The notes under the pieces were generated by a model. The model ran no database searches, was not told the origin of the DNA, and saw only the letters and a list, made by a program, of their open reading frames with translations. From JALZCH01 sp036387315 (lineage in GTDB: Bacteria; Acidobacteriota; Blastocatellia; Pyrinomonadales; Pyrinomonadaceae): a stretch of DNA of 21,510 bases. The stretch lies in assembly GCA_036387315.1 (NCBI GenBank), contig DASVTY010000179.1, positions 1-21,510 of the forward strand, given 5' to 3'. The translations under genes and the position numbers were made by a program. The first letter of the stretch is position 1. Every line of letters begins with the position of its first letter. Shown here piece by piece: positions 1 through 6,638 of this stretch.

Positions 1-267
1 CTGACGCAAAAATTAAAAGCCGACGAAAAGGGCTTGGAACAGGAAATTCCGATTGATGATTTCATCGAAATCGGCGCATTCGCCGCGCCCGAAAGCGGCA
101 AGCGTTACGGCAAAACGCTGCACCGCGAGCGCGTGAAAATAAACAAACCGGAAAACGTTTTTACTTTTACTGTTGATGAGTTGCCCGAAAAAGCCGGAAT
201 TGATCCGTTCGCGCTGCTTGTGGACAGACAGCCGGACGACAATTTGAAATCGGTGTCGGAACAATAA
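1..267 (+). CDS. C-terminal end of a probable ABC-transporter permease / M1 aminopeptidase fusion protein (5' partial)
   Basis: The reading frame is already open at base 1 and ends at TAA 265-267, so only the last 88 residues are present. The tail carries a beta-rich segment (KTLHRERVKI, then NVFTFTVDELPEKAGIDPF) followed by LLVDRQPDDN near the end. From memory this wording matches the extreme C-terminus of large proteins that combine ABC-2-type permease segments with an M1 peptidase (gluzincin) domain, where the last beta domain ends with an 'AGIDPxxxLIDRxPDDN' signature. No catalytic residue or membrane segment lies in the visible part, so the assignment rests on that signature alone. It converges on the phytoene/squalene synthase gene, with 21 bp between the two stop codons. 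Confidence 0.6.
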   Translation: MTQKLKADEKGLEQEIPIDDFIEIGAFAAPESGKRYGKTLHRERVKINKPENVFTFTVDELPEKAGIDPFALLVDRQPDDNLKSVSEQ

Positions 268-288
268 TTAGCGCGATTTTTCGGAATT

Positions 289-1242
289 TTAAATTCCCGG
301 CATTTGCCGGGCTTCGCGCCAAATGCCGGGAATTGCGCGGATTTTTTGAAATTTTGTGGTATGGGCGCGGGCTGCGAAAACATCGTAATTTTGCCGTTCG
401 ATCTCATTTAAAATCGCCGCGTAAATTCTGGCGGCAAGCAAAACGCAAAAACGCGCGTCTTTTTCAAGAAGCGGAATTCCACGCTCGGCTTTTCGGTAGT
501 ATTCGCGCGCTCGCTCGATTTCAAATCGCATCAGGGCGATAAAATTATCATCAACTCGCCCGGCGAAAATCTGTTCTTCCGAAACATTAAAAGTCCGCAA
601 ATCTTCCCGCGGCAAATAAATTCTATTCATCGCCGCGTCTTCACGAACATCGCGCAAAATGTTCGTCAACTGCATCGCAATTCCGAGCGCTTCGGCATAT
701 TCCAATGTTTCCGGTTTTTCATAACCGAAAATTTCCGAAGACATCAATCCAACGGTCGAAGCCACGCGAAAACAATAAACGTAAAGCTCTCGCCAGCTTT
801 CGTAACGCTTAACGTGCGTGTCCTGAACCACGCCGCGCATCAATTCGAGCGGCAATTCCCGCCGGATTCGATACTTTTTCAACATCTCTCGCCAGGCGAG
901 CAAAACCAGAGCTTGATCGTTGTTCGTCGTTCGTTGTTCGTTGTTATTTAATTTCACATTTTGGTAAATTTCGTCGAGCTTGCGTTTCCAATTTTCGACT
1001 GCCGCAATCGCTTCGCGCTCGCTTCCGACTTCTGTGGCGTCAACTTCGTCGTCAACCAGACGACAAAGCGCGTAAAGCGCGTAAATCGGCTGGCGCTTTT
1101 CTTTTTTTAAGAATCGCGCGCTGAAATAAAAACTTTTGGCGTGTTTTTTGGTGATTTGGCGGCAAAATTCATATGCGCGTTCGAGTTCGGCGCGCGATTC
1201 GACCGGAGCTTGCGGAAAGTTTTTAGCGGCGATTGATTCCAT
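289..1242 (-). CDS. crtB: Phytoene/squalene synthase family enzyme (CrtB-like)
   Basis: This is a trans-isoprenyl diphosphate synthase expected to join two prenyl diphosphates head to head, GGPP to phytoene if it is a true CrtB. The 317-residue length is normal. The first aspartate-rich motif, DDEVD, is at residues 64-68, inside the family pattern IYALYALCRLVDDEVD. The second, DVRED, is at 198-202, inside LTNILRDVREDAAMNRIYLP. An unusual insert, NNNEQRTTNNDQ (residues 99-110), comes from a heptanucleotide repeat and sits in a loop between helices. The start ATG lies 3 bp after the TGA of the upstream prenyl synthase and has no clear Shine-Dalgarno sequence, so translation is probably coupled. 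The C-terminus ends in a doubled PGI motif encoded by the terminal inverted repeat. Squalene or hydroxysqualene synthesis is possible, but RIYLP and the C-terminal tail look more CrtB-like. Confidence 0.85.
   Translation of the reverse strand: MESIAAKNFPQAPVESRAELERAYEFCRQITKKHAKSFYFSARFLKKEKRQPIYALYALCRLVDDEVDATEVGSEREAIAAVENWKRKLDEIYQNVKLNNNEQRTTNNDQALVLLAWREMLKKYRIRRELPLELMRGVVQDTHVKRYESWRELYVYCFRVASTVGLMSSEIFGYEKPETLEYAEALGIAMQLTNILRDVREDAAMNRIYLPREDLRTFNVSEEQIFAGRVDDNFIALMRFEIERAREYYRKAERGIPLLEKDARFCVLLAARIYAAILNEIERQNYDVFAARAHTTKFQKIRAIPGIWREARQMPGI
292..334. terminator. Inverted repeat at the 3' end of crtB, possible bidirectional terminator
   Basis: Perfect 15-bp arms (292-306 and 320-334) flank a 13-nt loop. 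The left arm contributes to a smaller nested hairpin, CCCGGC-ATTT-GCCGGG, at 296-311. It lies between convergent genes but inside the last codons of the minus-strand crtB, whose TAA is at 289-291. On the plus strand a run of six T follows about 8 nt later (near 342). On the minus strand there is only TTTAAAATT, so the U-tract is weak. It may be a terminator or a REP-like palindrome. Confidence 0.4.
917..948. repeat. Heptanucleotide repeat (TTCGTTG unit) inside crtB
   Basis: On the plus strand the unit TTCGTTG is repeated with small variations, including one TTCGTCG. On the coding strand it is read as NNNEQRTTNNDQ. A near-identical copy lies at 13540-13572 inside truB, read in the same frame. 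The surrounding coding frame is undisturbed. Confidence 0.85.
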
Positions 1243-1245
1243 CGG

Positions 1246-2148
1246 TCAAACGCGGCGCTCGGCGACATAATCAGCCATCTCGCAGAGCATACTCGCCGGT
1301 TCGCGCCTTCCAAACTCGGTCAACAAAACGTCTTTCGCAGTTGAGATTAAATTTCCGACTCTGATCTGCGCTCTCATTGTGCCTCGTGTGAGAGCAAAAG
1401 TTTCCCGGCGTTCGGTAATTTGCGAAATGTGTAAATCTTCCTGTAAATCGAGCAAATCGTCGCTCGTTTGATAAGCGTCGCCGAGCAATTCGGCAAACTT
1501 TGACAGCGCGTTTAACTGATTTTCATTTGCCCCTGAAAGAATCGCGCCCAAACGCAGGCTCATTCGCATCAACGCCGACGTTTTCAAATTTCTGAGCGAT
1601 TCAAATCTGTCTGCGTCAAATCCATCTGATTTCGCAATCGCCAGATCAATTGACTGTCCGCCGACCATTCCCGCCGCCCCGATGCATTCGGTTAATTCTC
1701 GGTGCGCTTTGATTGCCTCGGTCGCGCACATTGCACAATCGTTTTTCATTCCGGCGAAAACCAGATTATACGAAGCATTGAGCAGAGCGAGCGCGACTAA
1801 AACAGCGTTTCCTTCTCCGAATTTCCGGTGCAGACAAGATTTGCCGCGCCGCTCATCGGCATCGTCCATACACGGCAAATCGTCGAAAATCAAAGAGCTG
1901 GTGTGAACAAATTCGACCGCGGCAGCGGCTGGCAAAATCTTTTCACGCTCGCCGCCGACCAATTCAGCCGCCAGAAGAGTTAAAACCGGACGCAGACGTT
2001 TGCCGCCGGGAAACATTGCGTAAACGAGAGCATCGTTAAAATCCGTTCCGAGCGCGGCGGGCGCGAGCGGCAGATTTTCGCGCAAAGATGTTTCTATTTT
2101 AGGTTTGACCTTCTCAACGTAATGCCATAAATAGTCAGATTTGTTCAT
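1246..2148 (-). CDS. Polyprenyl (probably geranylgeranyl) diphosphate synthase
   Basis: This class I trans-prenyltransferase condenses IPP with allylic diphosphates, probably supplying the CrtB-like enzyme encoded 3 bp downstream. GGKRLRPVL (residues 48-56) binds IPP. The first Asp-rich motif with the two-residue insertion is DDLPCMDD (89-96), followed by RRG. KT is at 189-190, GGQSIDL near 163, and the second motif is DDLLD (230-234). The residue five before the first motif is Ser84, not the aromatic residue of farnesyl synthases such as E. coli IspA, which favours C20 or longer products (inference). Two oddities are visible. The usual GDALL segment after the first motif reads VALALL. The Lys-containing loop after the second Asp-rich motif is replaced by an Arg-rich stretch (RRETFALTRGTMRAQ). 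A good AAGGGG ribosome-binding site lies about 4 nt before the ATG. Farnesyl synthase is the main alternative. Confidence 0.85.
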   Translation of the reverse strand: MNKSDYLWHYVEKVKPKIETSLRENLPLAPAALGTDFNDALVYAMFPGGKRLRPVLTLLAAELVGGEREKILPAAAAVEFVHTSSLIFDDLPCMDDADERRGKSCLHRKFGEGNAVLVALALLNASYNLVFAGMKNDCAMCATEAIKAHRELTECIGAAGMVGGQSIDLAIAKSDGFDADRFESLRNLKTSALMRMSLRLGAILSGANENQLNALSKFAELLGDAYQTSDDLLDLQEDLHISQITERRETFALTRGTMRAQIRVGNLISTAKDVLLTEFGRREPASMLCEMADYVAERRV

Positions 2149-2185
2149 AAAACCCCTTGTTCTTTTTGTTTTTTATTTTAAACTT

Positions 2186-2536
2186 TCACTGTTTTGCCTC
2201 CGCATTTTGAGAAACAGCTTGTTGATAAAACTCAAAAGCGCGCTGCGCTAATTCAGTTTGTACCGTTACGTGAAACGGATGTTTGGCTCTGAATGACGGC
2301 AAACGCTGAATTTTTGCTCCGAGATTTTCCAATTCGCGCGCGATTTGCTCGTCAGGCAATTCTTCCGTTTCAAATTGTTCAGCCGCGCGGCGAAAAGCTC
2401 CGCGCAGGCGGTCGAGCGGCAATTCTCTTTCGGCTAAAACTTTCCGGCGCGCCTGAAATTCGCCAAGCGCATAAAGTACGAGACGCGCCGCGTCAACGGT
2501 TTTAGTCGGAACATCGAAAAGCGACGGTTGATTCAT
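2186..2536 (-). CDS. Small conserved-looking protein of unknown function
   Basis: I do not recognise this 116-residue protein. It starts MNQPSLFD, a short linear motif seen at the N-terminus of several DNA-associated proteins, which is not enough to assign a role. The rest is predicted alpha-helical and charged, with no signal peptide, membrane segment or cysteine. It lies between the secreted-protein gene (stop 2548) and the prenyl synthase (37 bp downstream), in the same direction, so it is probably co-transcribed. The start is uncertain. ATG at 2536 has GGAG directly against it, too close to act as a ribosome-binding site. A TTG at 2545 would add three residues and sit 2 nt after the upstream stop, suggesting coupling. 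Confidence 0.6.
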   Translation of the reverse strand: MNQPSLFDVPTKTVDAARLVLYALGEFQARRKVLAERELPLDRLRGAFRRAAEQFETEELPDEQIARELENLGAKIQRLPSFRAKHPFHVTVQTELAQRAFEFYQQAVSQNAEAKQ

Positions 2537-2547
2537 CTCCGGCAATT

Positions 2548-3198
2548 TTAATCGTTCGGTTGTTTCTCGCGGTTTTGAGGTTTGCCGTCCGCGCCATACA
2601 AAATTCTTTCGCGCGTTATTTGTGGTTGCGGCGTTTCCGGTTTGGTTTCAGCGGCGGCTTTCGTCTCGGTTTTAGGCGGATTTGCCGGATCATTTTTTGG
2701 CGCGGAGGCGTTTGGCGTGTTTTGCGATTTTGGTTTCAGAGCCTCTTCTTCAAACGGATCGAGCCGCGAGAAAATATAGAAAACTTCGCGGTTTCGCACG
2801 CTGCCTAAAAATCGGTAAGAGTCGTAGATTTCTCCGGCTTTTAAAGTTGCCGGTTTTGGCGCGTTTTCGGAAAAAAGCAGATGAAACTCGCGTTCGACGA
2901 TTGCTTCCATTTCCGGCACGTAATCAACCTCGGATTCGCTGGCAAGCTTGATGGCGAACTGGCGCAGCGCGGTGACGCGGTTAAAATTATGTCGAATGTA
3001 TTCTGCGCTGACTTCGCGCTGGCTTTCGCGCGCGTCCGTCACGGTTAATTCGGTTTCGAGATAATCGAGATACGCTTGGACGTTCGGACCGAATTTTTTC
3101 TGAATTTGTTTTTTCGGTTTCGGCGTTTGCGCAGGCGCGATTAAAGCCGCAGTTAACAGCAAAACAAAGACAACCAAAATTTTCGACACTAATCGCAT
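2548..3198 (-). CDS. Exported protein of unknown function with Pro/Lys/Ala-rich tail
   Basis: The 216-residue product starts with a clear type I signal peptide: Arg2 and Lys6, a hydrophobic stretch from about 7 to 20, then APA|Q with Gln24 as predicted mature +1. The middle (about residues 35-140) is a mixed alpha/beta region with several Tyr and Arg and no catalytic pattern I know. The last 60 residues are low-complexity, rich in Pro, Lys, Ala and Thr. An upstream in-frame codon at 3270 would add 24 residues ahead of the signal peptide, so I chose ATG 3198. It is the first gene of the minus-strand cluster and diverges from coaBC. Function unknown; a periplasmic or envelope location is inferred from the signal peptide. 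Confidence 0.7.
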   Translation of the reverse strand: MRLVSKILVVFVLLLTAALIAPAQTPKPKKQIQKKFGPNVQAYLDYLETELTVTDARESQREVSAEYIRHNFNRVTALRQFAIKLASESEVDYVPEMEAIVEREFHLLFSENAPKPATLKAGEIYDSYRFLGSVRNREVFYIFSRLDPFEEEALKPKSQNTPNASAPKNDPANPPKTETKAAAETKPETPQPQITRERILYGADGKPQNREKQPND

Positions 3199-3277
3199 AA
3201 CGTCCGACGAGCTTTTAAATAAAACGGTTTCGTCTTGCAAGTTTAGCACAAATCCAGTTGGCACTTGCAAAGAGATT

Positions 3278-3307
3278 TTGCAGTTGCGGCGGCGTAAATG
3301 CTACATT
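3278..3307 (+). promoter_or_regulatory. Candidate promoter of coaBC
   Basis: TTGCAG (3278-3283), an 18-nt spacer and TACATT (3302-3307) resemble a sigma-70 promoter. If used, transcription would begin near 3314, after the first in-frame ATG (3298). That would leave ATG 3325 as the functional start. Confidence 0.3.
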
Positions 3308-3324
3308 TGCGAACAGTTCGAGCA

Positions 3325-4593
3325 ATGAACGAGAAGAATAAAAAATGGGGCGTCGGATTGGGAGTTGCGGGCGGAATCGCGGCTTACAAAGCGGTCGAGG
3401 TTTTGCGCGGGCTGCAAAAAGCCGGATGCGAAGTACAGGTGGCGATGACGCGCCACGCGACCGAATTCGTTCAGCCTTTAACCTTTCGCGCTCTGACCGA
3501 AAAATACGTTCTGGTTGACGATTACGCGCCCGAAAATCCCGACCCGATTGCTCACATCAATTTTTCGCAAAACATTGATTTGCTTTTAATCGCGCCCGCC
3601 ACCGCCAACATCATCGCCAAATTTGCCAACGGAATTGCCGACGATTTTCTTTCAACGGCTTATTTCGCCGCGACAGCCCCGGTTTTAATCGCTCCGGCGA
3701 TGAACACGCAAATGCTATTGCACCGGGCGACACAGCGCAATTTGGAACAACTGCGGCGAGACGGCGCGCATTTTGTCGAACCCGACACGGGCGAAATGGC
3801 TTGCAAAACCGTCGGACCCGGTCGTTTGAGCGAACCGGACGTGATTGTTCGTCGCGCTTTGGAAATATTAGAAGAGGAGAAGAGAAGAAGAGGAGAAAAG
3901 GAGAAAATTTCCAAAGACCGAAGCCCAAAGACCGAAGACCTTAAATCCGAAAGGATTTTAATAACAGCCGGAGCGACGCGCGAGGAAATTGATCCGATTC
4001 GTTTCATCTCAAATTATTCGAGCGGGAAAATGGGCGTTGCGCTGGCAACGGCGGCACGCGAAAGAGGCGCGGAAGTTGTTTTGGTAGCGGGAACAGTCAG
4101 CGTCGAATTGCCCGAAAACGTAAAAGTTGTGCGGGGCGTTTCAGCCGAAGAAATGCACCGGGCGGTTTTGAGCGAAATTGAAAATGCGACGGTTTTTATT
4201 GCGGCGGCGGCGGTTGCCGATTATCGTCCGAAAAAACGCGCGGCTGAAAAAATCAAAAAGAAAAACGCCGATTTAATTCTCGAACTCGAAAAAACGCCCG
4301 ACATTCTGGCGGATGTTTCGGCAAAGCGCGGCGAGAATTTGCTGGTCATCGGATTTGCCGCCGAAACCGAAAATGTTTTGGAACACGCCGGGCAAAAATT
4401 GATTGCGAAAAATCTGGATTTAATTGTCGCCAACGATGTTTCGCGCTCCGATTCCGGTTTTGGTACGGACACAAATCAAATCACGATTTTATCGAAAAAC
4501 GGAACAAAACCTCGTGAATTTCCGCTCGTTTCAAAGTACGAAGCTGCACACAAAATACTCGATGAAGTGATAAAATTGCGGAAGAAACGATAG
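3325..4593 (+). CDS. coaBC: Bifunctional phosphopantothenoylcysteine decarboxylase / phosphopantothenate-cysteine ligase
   Basis: This cytoplasmic enzyme makes 4'-phosphopantetheine for coenzyme A: CoaB ligates phosphopantothenate and cysteine, CoaC decarboxylates the product using FMN. CoaC residues are His77, the PAMN motif at 124-127 and Cys160 in the GEMAC clamp; these match E. coli Dfp H75, N125 and C158 with an offset of 2. In CoaB, Asn230 (ISNYSSG) and Lys309 (KIKK) match N210 and K289 with an offset of 20. The interdomain linker is therefore about 18 residues longer than in E. coli, coinciding with a repeat-derived insert (EEEKRRRGEKEK, then KDRSPKTED). Two variants are visible: MNTQML where Trp is common, and ACK where ACG is usual. 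An ATG at 3298 would add nine residues; the numbering match and a promoter candidate favour 3325. The glycosylase gene follows 3 bp later. Confidence 0.95.
   Translation: MNEKNKKWGVGLGVAGGIAAYKAVEVLRGLQKAGCEVQVAMTRHATEFVQPLTFRALTEKYVLVDDYAPENPDPIAHINFSQNIDLLLIAPATANIIAKFANGIADDFLSTAYFAATAPVLIAPAMNTQMLLHRATQRNLEQLRRDGAHFVEPDTGEMACKTVGPGRLSEPDVIVRRALEILEEEKRRRGEKEKISKDRSPKTEDLKSERILITAGATREEIDPIRFISNYSSGKMGVALATAARERGAEVVLVAGTVSVELPENVKVVRGVSAEEMHRAVLSEIENATVFIAAAAVADYRPKKRAAEKIKKKNADLILELEKTPDILADVSAKRGENLLVIGFAAETENVLEHAGQKLIAKNLDLIVANDVSRSDSGFGTDTNQITILSKNGTKPREFPLVSKYEAAHKILDEVIKLRKKR
3871..3940. repeat. Purine-rich tract plus 14-nt (two heptamer) direct repeat inside coaBC
   Basis: Bases 3871-3907 are almost entirely A and G. 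They are followed by CCAAAGACCGAAG at 3911-3923 and again at 3925-3937, a 14-nt period made of two related heptamers. The block encodes the linker between the CoaC and CoaB domains, and both flanking domains remain in frame. Confidence 0.8.
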
Positions 4594-4596
4594 TTT

Positions 4597-5622
4597 ATGG
4601 CTGAAAGTCTGCGCGAAGATTTTTTAGAATTGCTTGCGGATGTGCGCGAGCATTTAGCATTTGCGCATGAATTGGGCGTTGCAGGATTGGAAACCGATTT
4701 TGTCGCGGAAAAAACGGAAGAAACACAGCCTCAGACTTTAAGAACCGCGTCGCCTGCTTTTCAGGCTTATGTGCCGCCCGTGAACAAAACCGCGCCGCCG
4801 AAGCCTGTTGCTGCGCCGCAAGCAAAGCCGCTGCCTCGTTTAAATTCTTTCCGCGATAAATTGGAAGCGACAAAATTGTCGAAAATCTCGCCGTCGGTTG
4901 CAGCGCGCGAGGAAGAATCGAACGCGCCGGAAATTCTAAAAAAAATCGCAGAGCCAATAAATGTCGCGCCGCCGCAGAATTTTGCAAATAAATCAGAGGA
5001 AACAAAAATGGAAGGTTCACTTTTTGGCGATCTGACGCCGGAATCGGCAACGCTCCCGGAATCGAACGAAACGGTCGAAGAAATTCGCGCTGACATCGGC
5101 GACTGCGTGCGCTGCCCGCTTTATCAGGGCAGAACGAAAATTGTCCATACCGAAGGCAACTGGAAAGGGCGCATTCTTTTTGTCGGCGAAGCGCCCGGCG
5201 CAAACGAAGACGCCGAAGGACGCCCGTTTGTCGGACGCGCCGGGCAGCTTTTGACCAAAATCATCGAAGCTATCGGTTTAAAACGCGAAGAAGTTTTAAT
5301 AGGCAACGTCAACCGCTGCCGCCCGCCGCAAAATCGAACGCCGACGATTCAGGAAGCCAGAACCTGCCGCCAATTTTTAATGCGCGAAATCTCCATCGCG
5401 CGCCCCGAAATTATCGTCGTAATGGGAAACACGGCGACGCAGAATCTGCTCGACACAAAAGAAGGAATCACCAAAATTCGCGGTAAATTTCAGGATTATT
5501 ACGGCATTAAAGTAATGCCGACTTTTCATCCGGCTTATCTCTTGCGCGACCCGTCGAAAAAACGCGAAACGTGGGAAGATATGAAAAAAGTACGCGACGA
5601 GCTTGCTCGGACGCAGAAGTGA
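4597..5622 (+). CDS. udg: Family 4 (4Fe-4S) uracil-DNA glycosylase with long N-terminal extension
   Basis: The enzyme removes uracil from DNA to start base-excision repair. Family 4 hallmarks are all present: motif A GEAPG (197-201) followed by EDAEGRPFVGRAGQ, motif B HPAYLLRDP starting at His311, and four Fe-S cysteines C170, C173, C241 and C257 (C-x2-C ... C-x15-C). The catalytic domain occupies about residues 160-340. The first 150 residues are an extension: a short acidic helical start, a Pro/Ala/Lys-rich low-complexity segment near 60-85, and an acidic linker. Such extensions occur in family 4 enzymes of other Gram-negative bacteria, but their role is not settled as far as I know. The gene starts 3 bp after coaBC and is presumably co-transcribed. 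A degenerate paralogue follows, separated by an inverted-repeat element. Confidence 0.93.
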   Translation: MAESLREDFLELLADVREHLAFAHELGVAGLETDFVAEKTEETQPQTLRTASPAFQAYVPPVNKTAPPKPVAAPQAKPLPRLNSFRDKLEATKLSKISPSVAAREEESNAPEILKKIAEPINVAPPQNFANKSEETKMEGSLFGDLTPESATLPESNETVEEIRADIGDCVRCPLYQGRTKIVHTEGNWKGRILFVGEAPGANEDAEGRPFVGRAGQLLTKIIEAIGLKREEVLIGNVNRCRPPQNRTPTIQEARTCRQFLMREISIARPEIIVVMGNTATQNLLDTKEGITKIRGKFQDYYGIKVMPTFHPAYLLRDPSKKRETWEDMKKVRDELARTQK

Positions 5623-5627
5623 TTTTC

Positions 5628-5711
5628 ACCGCCGAGACGCAGAGACGCCGAGAAAAGATTTTTTATTCTTTTGTCTCAAACTCTTTTTCTTAAACTCTGC
5701 GTCTCGGCGGT
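5628..5711. repeat. Intergenic inverted-repeat element built from the GAGACGCA octamer
   Basis: Perfect 17-bp arms, ACCGCCGAGACGCAGAG at 5628-5644 and its reverse complement at 5695-5711, enclose a roughly 50-nt AT-rich centre. It fills the space between the two glycosylase genes. The octamer unit reappears inside truB (13751-13786). The form, terminal inverted repeats without a gene, resembles a small palindromic interspersed repeat. It could also act as a hairpin that tunes expression between the two genes. Confidence 0.75.
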
Positions 5712-5724
5712 TCAAATTTTTGTT

Positions 5725-6318
5725 ATGCAGAATTTTTTGTTTGCAGATGAAGAAACGCAGCCGACCGAAACGCTTGATGAAGTAAATCAGGAATTGCTCG
5801 AAAAGGCGAAAGCGATTCCGGCTTTGCAAAGTCGAATGTTTATCTTCGGTGAAGGCTCGGCGGGTTTGCGCGTAGCGGTTGTCGGCGAATCGCCGGGCGC
5901 GCCGGATGCGGCGAGCGGGCGTCCGTTTATGGGACCGGCGGGCGAAATGCTGGTTAAAATTTTGAATTCGATTGGACTCAAACGCGAAGATTGTTATCTG
6001 ACAAATACCGTCAAATACATTTCCGCCGGAGATGAATTAACGCCTGACATCTTAAACTTTTTTATTCCCTATCTGCATCGAGAACTCGCCGTTGTTCGCC
6101 CGGAAATAATAATCGCGTTCGGCGCGACTCCGACCAAAGCTCTTTTGAAGACGAAAAAACCGATTTCCCAAATCCGCGGCGAATTTCACGATTACGCCGG
6201 GTTTGCCCGAATAATGCCGACTTTTAATCCGGCTTATTTGCTGCGCGATCCGACGAAAAAACGCGAAGTCTGGGAAGATATGAAAAAAATCCGCAATGAG
6301 TTATCTGCTGCAAAATAA
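5725..6318 (+). CDS. Degenerate uracil-DNA glycosylase family 4-like paralogue lacking the Fe-S cysteines
   Basis: The 197-residue product has the same fold signatures as the upstream glycosylase: GESPG (54-58), SGRPFMGPAGEML, RPEIIIAFGATPTKALL and PAYLLRDPTKKREVWEDM. It differs at key places. The first cysteine pair is absent, the other two Fe-S cysteine positions read Tyr and Phe in the corresponding segments, and the only Cys is C90. The motif-B His is Asn168 (TFNPAY). Motif A lacks the ED pair that follows GEAPG in the neighbour. Its last 90 bases (6211-6300) match 5512-5601 at 76 of 90 positions, so it probably arose by tandem duplication. I chose ATG 5725 because an earlier in-frame codon (5671) lies inside the inverted repeat; no clear ribosome-binding site is visible. 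It may be an altered-specificity glycosylase or a DNA-binding but inactive protein. Confidence 0.8.
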   Translation: MQNFLFADEETQPTETLDEVNQELLEKAKAIPALQSRMFIFGEGSAGLRVAVVGESPGAPDAASGRPFMGPAGEMLVKILNSIGLKREDCYLTNTVKYISAGDELTPDILNFFIPYLHRELAVVRPEIIIAFGATPTKALLKTKKPISQIRGEFHDYAGFARIMPTFNPAYLLRDPTKKREVWEDMKKIRNELSAAK

Positions 6319-6614
6319 AGCCTTTCAATTTTTGCTTCCAATCGCAAACTGCGCCGACTGCCGCCGAAGTAACCGTAGCCGGACGAGTGACGAACGGCAA
6401 GCGCGGAATCGGCAATGCGCAAGTTTATCTGACCGATCAAAACGGTGAAACGAAAACGGCTCATACCAACAGCTTTGGTTATTATCAATTTTTAGAAGTC
6501 GGTGTCGGAAAAACTTATACCATCAATATTCTTAGCAAACGCTATTTGTTCTCGCCGCGGGTAATCACCGTCAACGAAGAGCTTGCGGAGCTAAACTTTA
6601 ACGTCGAACAGTAA
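6300..6614 (+). pseudogene. 5'-truncated remnant of a protein ending in a carboxypeptidase-regulatory-like (beta-sandwich) domain
   Basis: An open frame runs from 6300 (just after a TGA at 6297) to TAA 6612-6614. The product is a CarboxypepD_reg-like domain: TVAGRVTNGKRGIGNAQVYL, then TNSFGYYQF, VGVGKTYTI, SKRYLFSPRVITV and LNFNVEQ at the end. In related bacteria this domain typically closes long secreted proteins. Here conserved-looking residues (QTAPTAAEVTVAGRV) extend upstream of the first plausible start, GTG 6387, and there is no start codon with a ribosome-binding site or signal peptide. The 5' end overlaps the end of the degenerate glycosylase gene by 19 bp. I read it as the surviving 3' end of a larger gene cut by rearrangement; a short functional protein from GTG 6387 (75 residues) cannot be excluded. 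Confidence 0.6.
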
Positions 6615-6638
6615 AATCTGTTACCCAATAAAACGCTG

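Noticed and set aside
4595..5203. A 202-codon frame antisense to the family 4 glycosylase N-terminal region
   Set aside because: The opposite frame ends in the verified glycosylase domain; the antisense product is rich in Arg, Ala and Pro as expected from reverse reading of low-complexity DNA.
5603..5785. Short frames over the inverted repeat between the glycosylases
   Set aside because: Their translations are made of the repeat itself, differ by strand only through symmetry and overlap the start of the real gene at 5725.
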